This document shows positions 53,601 through 64,000 of a stretch of DNA of 64,000 nt, piece after piece. The stretch lies in assembly GCF_028389875.1 (NCBI RefSeq), contig NC_084676.1, forward strand, positions 7,750,001 through 7,814,000, read 5' to 3'. Both the position numbers and the translations under genes were made by a program. Source of the stretch: Rhea pennata (lineage: Eukaryota; Chordata; Aves; Rheiformes; Rheidae). How positions within the stretch are numbered: position 1 is the first letter of the stretch; each line of letters begins with the position of its first letter. The notes below the pieces were generated by a model. That model saw only the letters and a program-made list of their open reading frames with translations, had not been told where the DNA came from and searched no databases.

Positions 53601-56600
53601 AGAGGTTCAGACATAGTTCTTCTTTTGAGAAAGGGTTAGATATGTTAGAGGAACAAGCATTTGCATGTTATGGCTATAAGAATGCAGCAGCTCCTAAAAC
53701 ACCTTTTCCATAAAAGGTATTCCAGGCCACATAAACTAATTTCTGTTCCCTCTTAGTAGAGAGGTGGCTTGTATTTTCCCTAAGCTACACATGTACTGTA
53801 AAGTATGAACAACTAAGCACAGCCACCTAAGTCAATTCCCTTCTTCATTACTTACAGTTTTTCTTCCAACTGTGCTACTTTTCCTTTTGAATGCTCTAGA
53901 TTCCTTTGTACTTCCTGCAACTTCATTTCCATATCTTCCTGCTTTGCAAGTGCAGTCTAAATCAAAATGAATAAGTAAACCAACAAGAGTAAGAAAAAAT
54001 AGTAGCCTATTACCAACACCAAGAAGAGACTTCATAAAGGAATTGTCTAAAAAACTAGAACTAGCTTGTAACTACGATTTTATTACAGTATCCGCTGCTG
54101 TGACAGATCTGACTCCTATATTCAAGTACTCATGAAGAAGATATGGTCTATTCATTAGAAGAAACAAAAACATACAAACACCTATGGCTTCAAACCATAC
54201 ATAGGCTTTTCAAAGAAATTATAAGTCTTCTGGTCAGAACAGACTAATTCAAACACTGGCATTTCTAGTCTTCCTTACTTGAGCTCAGATGTACCCTACT
54301 AATCAACAGAATCAAAAGCAGATTTTTCTGTCTACTTTTTTCAGTGGAAATAGAAGAAACTACCTTGAAAATGAGTTTGAGGGGAAACCAAATGTTATCC
54401 ACAAAACGGTTGTAGTCCATCACTGCCAGCTCCCTGAGAGATCAGGGGCACTACCCTGTGCAGTGACAAGCATCTTACCTTTTCCTTAGCATCTCTCTTG
54501 TTTCTGAGCTTCATTAATTCCATGCATAGGCTGCTCATTTTCTTCTGCATGCCATCTTCAGAGAGCTTATTAGAGATAAATAAGAGACCACTAAACATAA
54601 CTGTTAATTTGAATTACTCTTCATAGAACCATTTAATAGCATCTCCCTCCCATCCACAACAGTATTCTCCATCTGTCTTTGAGACACACATTTGGAGGGC
54701 CAGCTCTGTCTTTAGACAGAAATGCACAAAATCCCAAACTAGAGATGCTCTGTCCCTGTGACAATGAAGGGGCAAATGTGAAAATAGATGCTGATTCATA
54801 CTGCCAACAGCTAAAGATTATTGCAGAAGAAATTCAATAACAGCAAATTTAAAGCAAATAGGAGCTTATTTGTCTGACATTACCTTTGATTTTAGTAGTT
54901 CATTGGCTCTCGTTAGTTCGAGAAGCTGTTTTTTCAGGCATGCAACATTTGCCAAGAGAGATGTTTTTTCTTGCACTGCAGCAGTCAGCTTTGCTTCAGT
55001 CTTTGCAAAATCCTCATCCAAAGCCTGAAGTTTTTTATCCTGTTCTCCACGCTCTCTCACTAATGCCCGAATCTAAAACATAATTGTATTTTCTTCATTT
55101 CCTGCTTTCATTCCTTTTAAATAACAATTTAAGTTATGCCTGTTCTATATTCCTGTAAAGGCTGAGTACTCGAACAGTATTAACTTTTGTCATTCAGAGC
55201 ATATATCTTTAATTCCTTCATTCATGGGAAAAGAGACAAAACAATCACTGCAATTCTTTATTATTGAATACCATAGACTTCTCTTAAGCACTTCAGCTCA
55301 TTTACTCTGTGCTACAGAGCTGGTGCAATGTATTCAAAAACTTCAGCCTGCAATAGAACTCAACTCTCCTCTCTAGCTATGGAACAAACATGACTTCTGA
55401 GACATACAAAGCAAAGATGTGGTACCAGCACCAAGAAAGGAAAGCTAACTGCCCTAAACTTAAAATTATCTCAATAATTGACAAAAATCTTGGCAGACAG
55501 TTGTTAAAACAAATAGAATTCTTCAGGTCGCATAAGATACTCTTGAAACATAGGACCATTCCTTTTTCGTTCTTTAAAGGATTGGTTGCAGGCTTCCTCA
55601 GAGTCAGCAAGGATGAATGTAGTTCTGTTCCATTAACTAATCTATTTTTTTCTATCCATTGTGAGAATCTCTGCTCTGCACAGAACTGTGAACTAGTGTG
55701 TTATGTTACATGAAAGAGTAAGTTCTGCTAGACTGAAGTTCTGATTATAGGAGTGACTAACATAGAATTGCACTTGCACAGTGTGTTCATACCTCCTTCT
55801 CCAGCATCTTCTGTTTCTTTTTCTCTTTCATAAGAATATGATCTCTTTTAGGCTTCACAGTCCCACTACCTGGCTTTTGGGAACAGATGCATTAGAAACT
55901 TTTAAATTTATCTTTAAACTTCAAAGTAAGAGGTTACAATATGAAATTCTACCAGCGAGGCTCTGAGGTACTAAACTCCAAAATAAATTACTGCCCAGCT
56001 GCATGCTAATTTAGTAGAATAAAGGGTGACAGTAGATGCCTTCATATACCCAGCAGCATTTAAGATGCTCCCATTGCAACAGATACACAAAATTAAAAGC
56101 TAAGCCACACGTAAGACAGATACCAGATTAGGAACAGTTTTACCATTGCACTTTCATAAACACTACCCTGAATGAACAGCTCACATCCATGGTGACAGGG
56201 AGGAGACTGAGAAATTTGAGACGTAAGCACCTCTTAATTCCCACTAAAAGTCCTTTAATCTCTTAACCACAAGTTTGTTGTGGAAATTCCTCCTACCTTA
56301 TGAGTTCTAGTAAACTAAATCAGTTAGAGTTGTTAACACATGCATTTTCAAACCCATAACCTCACGCATCTCAGGAGAACTTGCATATACATCTCCTCTT
56401 ACATTCTTTCATGGACACTGCAATGTCCATCACAGGAAAACAGAAATAGAAGCAGCATCCTCTTAATGAGAAGCAGCTGTACCATAATTGGGTGTAAACA
56501 AAACCAGTAAAACCACCCATCAAGCAAGCCACTCTGTAGGCCCAAGGAATCATCATGTGATCCCAAAGATGCTATGCCCCCCCATCACTTTGTTACCAAG

Positions 56601-58716
56601 GAAGCCAGGCATAATAATGCATTTCACATTCATGCAATCATCCAGATTGGTTAGCAGTAGCTATACTAAAGGGTTATGTGCTTAGTCTTACTATTGATCC
56701 AAGAGATACAAGTCCCTTTCCAGTTACAGGAGTAGACACGTTCTTTTCACTGTTTAGATTTCTTTCACCTGAAAAAAGACACAAAAAAGAGAGGTGAAAG
56801 AAGAGGGTGTGCATGTGTGCAATGAAGAAAGTTCAACTAAACTAGGACAAGTTAAGTGAACATTTATACAGAAGACAGGATACTATTTAATTATTAGACT
56901 ACCCACCTCACAACTCAAGGCTAGCTATTTTCTTACTACAAGCAAGCAGCTCAACATAAATCAGTCAGGCATTCAAAGTTCAGAAAGAGACTGCCAAGTG
57001 ACAGGCAATTCTAAGAATTCATTTTCTGCCAAGTTTCCCCCCATCCTCAATCTAGATTCACACTGTCCATTTTCAGCTGTAAAAAGTGTATATCAGGGAA
57101 AAAAAACAAAACAAACTAAAAACCTCAAAAGCCCATTCCTTAAAAAACAAGGCTAGAAAAATAGCTAAATCACTTAGTTCATAGTAGAAGACTCCCAAGT
57201 CACTAGAAGGAAGTGCACAGAAGGCTTATTATTTTAAAGACATTCCATTATGTCACAAAAACCAGTGTTTTTACAACTACCAAGCATGTGAGCTGAACAG
57301 CAGCCAACAAGCCCCCACCGAGAGAAAACAAAAACAACACAATAGTAACATACAAGCATTTTCCATTCATAGCTTTGAAAGGTATTATATTGTTGTATTT
57401 TGTACAAATTTTAGGACTACTTACTCTTCTGCCTCCTAACCTGTTGGTGTGGTTCAGAGGCCAGAGAACTTCTTACTGTATCTAAAGCTTTGACATCATA
57501 GGATCCTGGCAGCAGAGTACATGCAAGAAATAAAATATTCAGAACTGCAAAGAACTAATAGAGAAAATTATAGCAGTGAGCTGAAGCTAGTAACACATAT
57601 AAGTTAAACCTACTTTAAATTAAAAAAATAGAAAACAAGCTGCACAACCACTAGAGCCTCAGTCTTGCTCTATAAATACAAACAAAGCTCACAGAACACA
57701 CAGTAGGAAGGGATGGAGAGAGACTACTGCGAAACTGCTAAGATCATTATCAGCTGCTTAATTTAGCTTCTTGGAGGTTACACTAACTAATGCTAGAACT
57801 TGTGCTTCATATATGGAAAATTTCAAGACAGCTCATCAGCAGTAGCAGAGCATTGAAGTCCAAACAGAAGAAAGAAATGGAATAATAATAATAATAATAA
57901 AAATCTTACAGCTAACTGGTAAAAGAGTCAGTCTAAAGCAAACTAAATGAAAAAAAGCCTCATCTCTTCTTTTGTAAAAGATTTTCTTCCAGTCTGGAAA
58001 AGCAGACTATTTAGAAGCTGATGAGTTCAAGGCTTCTACTCCTAGTAACTAAGCTACTTGCATATTTATTATTAAAACAAGAATATTAAAGAGTTGAAAA
58101 TAACTTGAAGGAAAAATCAGAAGAAAAAGCAAAAGCAACATAGCTACAGATTCTTTGTATAATTATAGCCAAATGGCTTCAAGTCCAGTAAATGCCCACG
58201 CACTCGCTTTAACTTTCTAACTAACTGCAGAGAGAAGAGAACAACATCGTTTAATTTATGCTGAGAGAGCAGGGAACAGTATGAACAGGTATGTGGTCAC
58301 AGCCAGAAAGCTGTGAAGAGAAGCCTCTCCTAGGAATTGTGCTTTTCAAAAATGCTGAGTTTGGGGGCTTGTTTCTTTTCTTTAAAAAAGAAAGGGGAAA
58401 AAAAAAGCGTGCGTGATGTGAGAGCGCCAAGGCGCCTCGGATCTGCTCACTCCTGCTTCCAGCAGGCAGCCCGCTGGCGTTCAGCCAGGATCCAGCCTGC
58501 GGCCGGCACCTTTCCTCAGAGAAGGGCCCCCCCACTGCTCCAGCGAGAGCCCCAGGGAGCGGAGGGCCCAAGTCGCAAGGGCAGACCGCGCAGAGAAGCG
58601 CCCCAGAGCCGCAGGCGAGCCTCCCGCCGCAGGCGAGCCTCCCGCCGCCGCCCCGCCGGCGCGCACGTACCGGAGCTGTCGTTGAAGCGCCGGAGCGGAG
58701 CCCTGGAGAACGCCAT
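45079..58716 (-). CDS. HMMR: HMMR (RHAMM), hyaluronan-mediated motility receptor
   Basis: Eighteen coding exons, in transcript order: 58671-58716, 57425-57505, 56692-56768, 55793-55873, 54884-55072, 54479-54565, 53856-53956, 52616-52690, 51334-51512, 50489-50637, 49950-50164, 49219-49335, 48144-48302, 47240-47389, 47029-47128, 46630-46806, 45878-46040, 45079-45098. All phases match and give 721 codons; human is about 725. The N-terminus is [16 protein letters not shown], which is conserved. From about residue 85 nearly the whole protein is heptad-rich coiled coil. Near the C-terminus is the basic [11 protein letters not shown] (about 643-653), the first BX7B-type hyaluronan-binding motif of RHAMM, with a KLR-x-LLAREK second element. 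A KEN box (about 704-706) lies in [10 protein letters not shown]. Known role: microtubule/spindle-pole protein that works with TPX2 and Aurora A in mitosis, and an extracellular hyaluronan binder. Every donor is GT. The exon 11 donor (GTTTGT) is weak and the exon 11 acceptor is a NAGNAG. The C-terminal tail is shorter than the human one. It is transcribed divergently from NUDCD2. Confidence 0.95.
46178..46223. repeat. poly(A) tract in HMMR intron 16
   Basis: 34 A, one G, then more A, between HMMR exons 16 and 17. On the HMMR strand this is poly(T). Confidence 0.9.
47574..47606. repeat. poly(T) run of 33 in HMMR intron 13
   Basis: Uninterrupted T tract, which is poly(A) in the HMMR sense. It lies between exons 13 and 14. 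Confidence 0.9.
47965..47993. repeat. T(8)-GGC-G(18) tract in HMMR intron 13
   Basis: A T run, then GGC, then 18 G, followed by ATGATG. Its build is like the T/G junction at 29599-29641. Confidence 0.9.
52468..52490. repeat. poly(A) run in HMMR intron 8
   Basis: 23 A after a GAGAGAGGAGG purine stretch. Confidence 0.9.
57881..57901. repeat. (AAT)n microsatellite in HMMR intron 1
   Basis: Seven AAT units between HMMR exons 1 and 2. Confidence 0.9.
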
Positions 58717-59006
58717 GACCGCGCAGAGCGCCCGCAGCCGCCCCGCTCGGCGTTCAAACGGCACCAACGGCCGCCACGCGCCGCCGGCAGCCAATCGCGT
58801 CCCGCGGCGCGCGGCGCGTTCCGCCAATCACCGCCTCCCCCTGCGCGGCGCACGCGCGGCGCCGTGCGCAGCCTTGAAGGCCCGTGGGGGAAGTGACGGT
58901 TTGGGCTGTGCGCGTGCGCGGGGCCGCGCTCACTTCCGGGCGGGCGCGGGGCGCGGGGCGCGGGGCGCGGGGCGTGGGGCGTGGGGCGTGGGCGGCCGCG
59001 GCGCGG
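58717..59006. promoter_or_regulatory. bidirectional HMMR/NUDCD2 promoter
   Basis: Only 290 bp separate the HMMR and NUDCD2 start codons. On the HMMR side a CHR-type element (TTTGAA on minus, 58753-58758) lies 37 bp before the HMMR ATG. Two CCAAT boxes (plus strand, 58791-58795 and 58824-58828) follow at 33-bp steps. CHR plus paired CCAAT boxes at about 33 bp is the known pattern bound by MuvB/B-MYB and NF-Y in G2/M genes. On the NUDCD2 side there is a perfect ETS site (58931-58940, CCCGGAAGTG on minus) and an NRF1-like site around 58908-58920. No TATA box is visible. Factor binding is inferred from motifs. Confidence 0.85.
58944..58993 (+). repeat. 7-bp minisatellite GGGGCGY before NUDCD2
   Basis: About seven tandem heptamers: GGGGCGC copies followed by GGGGCGT copies. 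The array ends about 14 bp before the NUDCD2 ATG, so it lies in the promoter or 5' UTR. Each unit resembles a GC box (Sp/KLF-type) and the array is G-quadruplex prone on the plus strand. Confidence 0.8.
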
Positions 59007-62000
59007 ATGTCGGCGCCGTTCGAGGAGCGGAGCGGGGTGGTGCCCTGCGCCACGCCCTGGGGCCGCTGGTACCAGACGCTGGAGGAGGTGTTCATCGAGG
59101 TGCGCGTGCCGCCGGGCACCCGCGCCCGCGACGTGCGCTGCAGCCTGGGGAGCCGCCGCGTCGCCCTCGCCGTGCGCGGCGAGGAGGTGCTGCAGGTACC
59201 GCCGGCCGCGCCCGCCCTGCGGCCCGGCCCGGCCCGGCCCCGCCGCCGCCGCCCCTTCTCCCCTTAAGGCGCCCCTGGGTCCGTGTTCGCAGCGTAGCGT
59301 AACCTAGTGCTTTAGCAGGTGTAAGTGAACTGCAGTGAACGCATCGCTAAAGACTTGCTGTTGCCTAAGCGTGAGAACAGTAACTCTGGCTCATGACGCA
59401 CTGCGGTTTGCCGGCAGAGTGAAAGAACCGTCTTTGCACATGACCGGCAACACGGGAGTCGGGGTGTCTCAGAGCCGCTCTGCAGCGGTGCGGGAGCTTT
59501 CTGGCGCTTGTGCCATTCTTTCCGAGAGCAGACCGTAGGTAATAAGCTATTTCTGAAGCGATGTCCTGAAAGGTAGTAGAATTTCTCAAAATGTGCTGTA
59601 GAAAAGTCGTATTTTTTTCCGGGAAAGATAACTTTTTTTCCTGATTTTGATCAGGTTCTGATTCTCCATGTGTAGCTCTGTAAAATGGGCCATCGTTACT
59701 GCCAGACTAAGGAGCAGTATAGTCAACTGATGAGATAATCAGGGTTAAAAGTAAATATGCTTTCTCACTAGAAATGAGCAATAAATTCTTTGTATCATGA
59801 TGTATTTACGTTGCGCTATAGGTGTGCATGGCCCTTAGCAGGCACTGGAGTTCTGATGGCAAGGCAATTAAAACTGGCATTCCCCCCTGAGAACACAGCC
59901 CCTTTCATTGAATGGAGATACTGAAACAGTGACAGGTATTTTTACTGTTTTAAATACTTAATTTCTAAATCTTTATGTAACAAAGTAATTCTTTGCGAGT
60001 CTAGGGGAAAGTGTAGGTTTGTAGGCCCAGACCTTCCTTTCAGTAGAATGGAAGAATGCAAGTTGGGAGTTAACACTTTGCGATTCTATACAGCCTGGAT
60101 ACTAATCAGGTTTTCCTGTGAAGTAATGTTGTAAATATCTTTTGCAGGGTAAACTTTTTGACTCTACAATAGCTGATGAAGGAACATGGACATTAGGTAA
60201 TAATCTATTTCTGAAGTGACATTTTGAAGGGAGTGGAATTTCTCGACGTACACTACAGAAAAATAGAAGTGTTTTTGTTTTGTTACAGAAAAGGTTACTT
60301 ATTTTCTGATTTTGGTCAGGTTCTGATTCTCTGTAGTGTAAAATAGGCCATTGTTAGTGCCAGACTAAGGAGATGTAAATTCAGTTGTTGAGACGATCAG
60401 GATTAGACGCTATTTTTCTGGCCTTTTTGTGTGATACATGATTTAAGCAACAGGTAGTGCAAAAAACTTAGAGATTAAGGTTAATGGAGAAATATCAGAC
60501 CTGGGAAGGTGGTAATCAGGGGAATTCAAACAATTCCTTAGAATGAACATGAAAATTTTTAGAAGTGAATAGTAAGATGTTTTTAATAAACCCATAAAAA
60601 TTAGACAGGTACAGTTATATGATTCATGTTTCTCCATTATTGTTGCATTGTTTCTTCCCCCAAGCTTTCTATTTTCGGATGGATGACAAAACCTACAATT
60701 CTAAAAAATCAACAAGTAATCTAAAAATTGGGCTAAAATACCTACGGATAGACTACAGATAAAGAGCAAAAAACTTCTCTGATCATTGCATCATAAATAT
60801 TCAAAGTGTTCAGAGTATGTTGGGTTTTAATAAAGTGTGGCTGTGCCTCTTATAAATGTTTTCAAAGGATGATTTTTGCTTTCTAGCTAAACTGAACATT
60901 GATTAATGATTTAGTGACTTAATCATGAAAATTAGAAGTGTGAAGTTCTCTTTCCCAGTATGTGAATAACCTTCAAAATGCACTTTATCATGCTGCATTT
61001 ATTCAGTTAGTGCTAAATGTTCTACCTAACTCCGAGATGTTCTTTCTGTATATTCATTGTATATAAGCATACTGTGTACATTGAAAGAAATGATTATACC
61101 TCCATGTCACCTAACCTTATTTCTGACTTTTATTGGTACTTCAAATCCATAATTATTGCCTTAGCTGAGCTGTATACATTAACAGGCAACTGTCTTTGCT
61201 TGAGCTTTTCCCTTTTTTGTTGATTTATTTTTTTAATTATTATTTAGTAGTAGCCCTGCTGGCATCAGTCTTAAAAAAATTTTCACTGGAGTGATTTAAT
61301 CCCATGTTTTAACATGTTAATGATGAATTTGGCAAAACAGCAACAAAAGAATAGCACAAGGACAGAGTCTCTCTCTCTCTTTTTTTCCTATGTCTCTCTT
61401 CATTCAATAGAGGACAGGAAATTGATACGAATTGTTCTAACAAAGACAAACCGAGATGCTGGAAACTGTTGGACATCTCTGTTAGAAAATGAATATGCTG
61501 CTGATCCTTGGGTACAGGACCAGATGCAAAGGAAACTTACACTGGAGCGATTCCAAAGAGAGGCAAGTTGAGGATGGATTAGTGCACATATTTTGCATTT
61601 GTACACATGGGTTATGACTATGAAAGATGAGCAAAATTATTTTGCTGTCCTGTGGCAAACAAATGTGTCCTGGAAACAAATTCTTTAATTTAGTGTGTAT
61701 AGAATATTCATTAGGCTTTATCAAAGTACTTCTAAGAAGTTGTTCTGTCTGAATTAAGGTTTTGTGATAAGGGTAGTTTTGGGGAAAAGTAAAGTGATGT
61801 TTTAATGTTTGATGCACAGTTCTAACAACTTTTCATTTAAGTTAGGCTACATACAATTTCTATTATTATCTAAGGTTGTATCATAGCTGTTTTTAAAACA
61901 AATTTCTAACATCAAGCTCTACTGAATACATTTACGTATAACATCAGATGATGGAAAGTAGTTAGTGAGCGAGTATTTTCCTTGCCCTTTTACTAAAATT

Positions 62001-62477
62001 GACTGAACTGTTTTCATACACTTTAAGTGCTTAACTGTCTCTCTTCATATTTGGAGATGTGTGGAAGTACAGCTTATTGTTTGACAGCTGAACTGGCACT
62101 TTAGTTTTAGCTAAAAAGAGCATTGTTTTCATAATAATCACTATCCAGTATGGCAAACTGAGGAATGGCAATACGAAGTCATTTCTGCAGTGAGCAACCC
62201 AACTATGGCAATTCGAGGTTTATCTGTTGATGAATTCTCCAGGCTGAATTTTGGTGCCATGGGAGTTTTGAATTGTGTAACTAGCTGATAGTTTTATGTC
62301 CTTGTTAAGAGTCACAGAAAGTTAAGGGAAACATTGATTTATACACTTGTATTAAGTGCAGTCTGTTTACTAAATTTTTCTTTTATCCATCAGAACCCTG
62401 GATTTGACTTCAGCGGGGCAGAGATTTCTGGAAATTACAGCAAAGGAGGACCAGACTTCTCTAGTCTTGAGAAGTAA
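59007..62477 (+). CDS. NUDCD2: NUDCD2, NudC domain-containing protein 2
   Basis: Four coding exons: 59007-59195, 60148-60196, 61411-61562, 62394-62477. They join to 157 codons, the length of human NUDCD2. It begins MSAPFEERSGVVPC and ends GGPDFSSLEK. The CS (p23/NudC-like) domain occupies about residues 14-105. It starts at WYQTLEEVFIEVRVPPG and runs through the DEGTWTLEDRKLIRIVLTK region. A conserved acidic and aromatic tail follows. Known role: cytosolic co-chaperone that works with HSP90 and stabilises LIS1, and so supports dynein function. The start codon is set by homology; an in-frame upstream ATG at 58884 is not supported. The intron 3 donor is GC rather than GT (GAG|GCAAGT), and it is the only donor there that keeps frame. 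Exon 1 is extremely GC-rich; the other exons are not. Confidence 0.96.
59536..59750 (+). repeat. copy A of a local duplication in NUDCD2 intron 1
   Basis: Begins TAGGTAATAAGCTATTTCTG and is clearly alignable over about 215 bp with 60194-60408, 658 bp downstream. Shared blocks include TCAGGTTCTGATTCTC and GCCAGACTAAGGAG. Copy A has a GTAATAAG that mimics the exon 2 donor, but no exon-like sequence precedes it. Confidence 0.85.
60194..60408 (+). repeat. copy B of a local duplication, starting at the NUDCD2 exon 2 donor
   Basis: Begins TAGGTAATAATCTATTTCTG. The first three bases are the end of exon 2 and the next GT is its splice donor. It pairs with copy A at 59536-59750. Similarity fades after about 215 bp. 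Local duplication and two insertions of an old dispersed repeat cannot be told apart here. Confidence 0.85.
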
Positions 62478-62975
62478 ATTCTTTTCACCTGTGTTCTTTG
62501 AGAGAAATTATACAATGCACTTAAGGACTGAAATATGTAACTAGTGAAGACTTCAGTGATCTGTTTAGCAGAATGTTGGCGGTTATGTATTTCTGTGAGG
62601 GAAAGAAGATCTCTTCCAGTAGAATCAATACAAAGTGTTAGTAGCTGATTTTTAAGCTGTGACAACTTTCTAATATTGTGGACAAAATACACAAAAAGGT
62701 GCATTCTTAAAAAAAAAAAAAAAAAAAAACACCTTTAGGTATAGTATCTTTCTTTTCTTACACTGTATTAAACTAGTCAGTTACAAATATACCTTTTGTT
62801 TTTATGTGAGAAAGTCATCTTACTGACTTTTGAAGAATAGATTCCAGAAGCAAAATGTTTAACATTTTTCTTGCAACAGGAAGGACTTTAGGAAGGCTAC
62901 AGTTAAAGTTCTCTTAAGAACTTGTAAATTTCATTCTAAAATAATAATTTCAATAAAGATACTACAGCATCTTGC
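62478..62975 (+). other. probable NUDCD2 3' UTR
   Basis: Non-coding sequence after the NUDCD2 stop. AATAAA at 62952-62957 is a good polyadenylation candidate. A further AATAAA at 63622-63627 could serve a longer form. An A-run of about 20 lies at 62709-62728 inside the UTR. Confidence 0.5.
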
Positions 62976-64000
62976 AGCAAAGAAGAGTTTACAATCCACT
63001 GCATCATTGATTATAGGACTAATGTTTAATCCTAGCTACTAGGTAAGTGATACCGGAAGACAGAAAGGTCAGGTGGAAGTCTGTATATAAATGTGTGCTA
63101 ATGCAAAGTATCCCCTCAGTATAAATATTTGAAATACGAAGTGAGAGGAATATTTAATGACTTCTGAAATGACAATATATAAACTATTAAAGAAAGCAAA
63201 ATCCTGAAGCAGGAAATAGTACCGTGTATCTCTTCATGATCAACACACAGCACAAGTTGCTTATTAGGTATCTAAGAATATGCAAATAGAGTTTTAAATT
63301 TAATAGCCAACTTTTAAACTTGGCTATTGCCTGATTTAGTGTTTTGTATGTGGAAATTATGCATCAAGATTTTGTATTCATTCTTAAGGATGTGATTGAG
63401 AACCACTCCAACAACAGCATTACAAAAGGCTAATGTGTCAGATAAACTAACAAAGATAGCATTATTGCTGAATCCCGTTGTATTTGGGGCAGTGAAAGTA
63501 CTGCCTACAATTAAGCTCTGAGCAGAGGTCTCTTCACTCGAGATAAATTGCCAGAAACTGTCACTGCATTGCTGAGCCTTATTTTAAAATTATATCACCA
63601 TTTCAGTTGGCATACGACAAAAATAAAACAATAGTTGGGGAGGACTGCTTGTATTGTAATCATGTCCGGCACTTTCTTGTTGCACCAACAGGCAAGTATT
63701 AAGTACTCCTGAAATAATTATAAACCTTCAATGCATGTCATCTTTCCAGGTTGTAATGTATATCCAGAAAATATATTTGGGTTGTAGGTAACCTGCCTCA
63801 CTATCAAGAAAAGGAAAAGATAGCCTGCTATCAAATGCTGATCTATGTTTATGAGGTTCTGTACCTTCATTAAGATCGTAGTATAGAAGGGGGATACTGT
63901 ATGTAAATGAACAAGACAGCTGCAAGAGTAATTGAGGATAGAGGGAAGATTAAAAGTTTATCTTGCCTTAAAGTGCCTTAAAGTCAGGGAAATGGTGCTT
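62976..64000. other. region downstream of NUDCD2
   Basis: AT-rich sequence with one AATAAA at 63622-63627 (plus). By synteny with mammals the next gene should be CCNG1, convergent on the minus strand, but I see no CCNG1 coding sequence before the window ends. Confidence 0.5.

Larger units (their letters stand above)
58430..59260. other. CpG island at the HMMR/NUDCD2 divergent start
   Basis: A dense run of CpG dinucleotides covering HMMR exon 1, the shared promoter and NUDCD2 exon 1. It is flanked on both sides by AT-rich introns. Long open frames read in this block on both strands are a by-product of the low stop-codon content of GC-rich DNA. Confidence 0.85.

Noticed and set aside
58884-59006. 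In-frame upstream ATG giving NUDCD2 an extra 41 residues
   Set aside because: The extension is the translated GGGGCGY array and promoter. The family starts at MSAPFEERSG, and the spliced length from 59007 is exactly 157 codons.
58251-59302. Long frames of 200 and 321 codons across the HMMR/NUDCD2 CpG island
   Set aside because: They are GC-driven and run through the promoter on both strands. HMMR exon 1 and NUDCD2 exon 1 account for the conserved peptides.
62976-64000. 3' end of CCNG1 expected by synteny
   Set aside because: No coding sequence or clear minus-strand polyadenylation signal for it was found before the window ends.
1-64000. CRISPR arrays, operons, phage or other prokaryotic systems, tRNA and rRNA genes
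   Set aside because: The sequence is vertebrate nuclear DNA. No spaced direct-repeat arrays, clustered long frames, or tRNA/rRNA signatures were seen.

Overview
The window reads as nuclear DNA from a bird. It has long AT-rich non-coding stretches, multi-exon genes with GT-AG introns, sharp CpG-rich spikes at promoters, and decayed CR1 LINE fragments with the typical avian 3' end. No species is claimed. I spliced three protein-coding genes by hand, and all three give complete reading frames. The order MAT2B(-), HMMR(-), NUDCD2(+) is the order found on human 5q34, in reverse orientation.

Layout. 1-27.7 kb: no protein gene recognised. It holds low-complexity DNA, faint MIR-like SINE remnants, two CR1 fragments (about 18.2 and 24.8 kb), a probable solo endogenous-retrovirus LTR (about 22.96-23.54 kb), and a pair of CpG-rich spikes at 13.5 and 14.4 kb that belong to no gene I can identify. 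27.7-40.2 kb: MAT2B on the minus strand, 7 coding exons, 334 codons, with a CpG-island promoter at 40.0-40.5 kb. 40.5-44.3 kb: intergenic. 44.3-58.7 kb: HMMR on the minus strand, 18 coding exons, 721 codons. 58.7-59.0 kb: a compact bidirectional promoter. 59.0-62.5 kb: NUDCD2 on the plus strand, 4 coding exons, 157 codons. 62.5-64 kb: its 3' UTR and flank.

The genes do not form a pathway. MAT2B is the regulatory subunit of methionine adenosyltransferase II. HMMR is a mitotic spindle coiled-coil protein. NUDCD2 is a CS-domain HSP90 co-chaperone linked to LIS1/dynein. HMMR and NUDCD2 share one promoter of 290 bp between start codons. It carries two CCAAT boxes and a CHR-type TTTGAA element at 33-bp steps, the arrangement expected of a G2/M cell-cycle gene.

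The observations most worth following are that CHR/CCAAT promoter, a GC-AG intron in NUDCD2, a locally duplicated ~215-bp segment that includes the NUDCD2 exon 2 splice donor, the orphan CpG pair at 13.5-14.5 kb, and a shortened HMMR C-terminus. I found no sign of an unknown multi-gene system; this is an ordinary conserved vertebrate locus with some notable splicing and promoter details.
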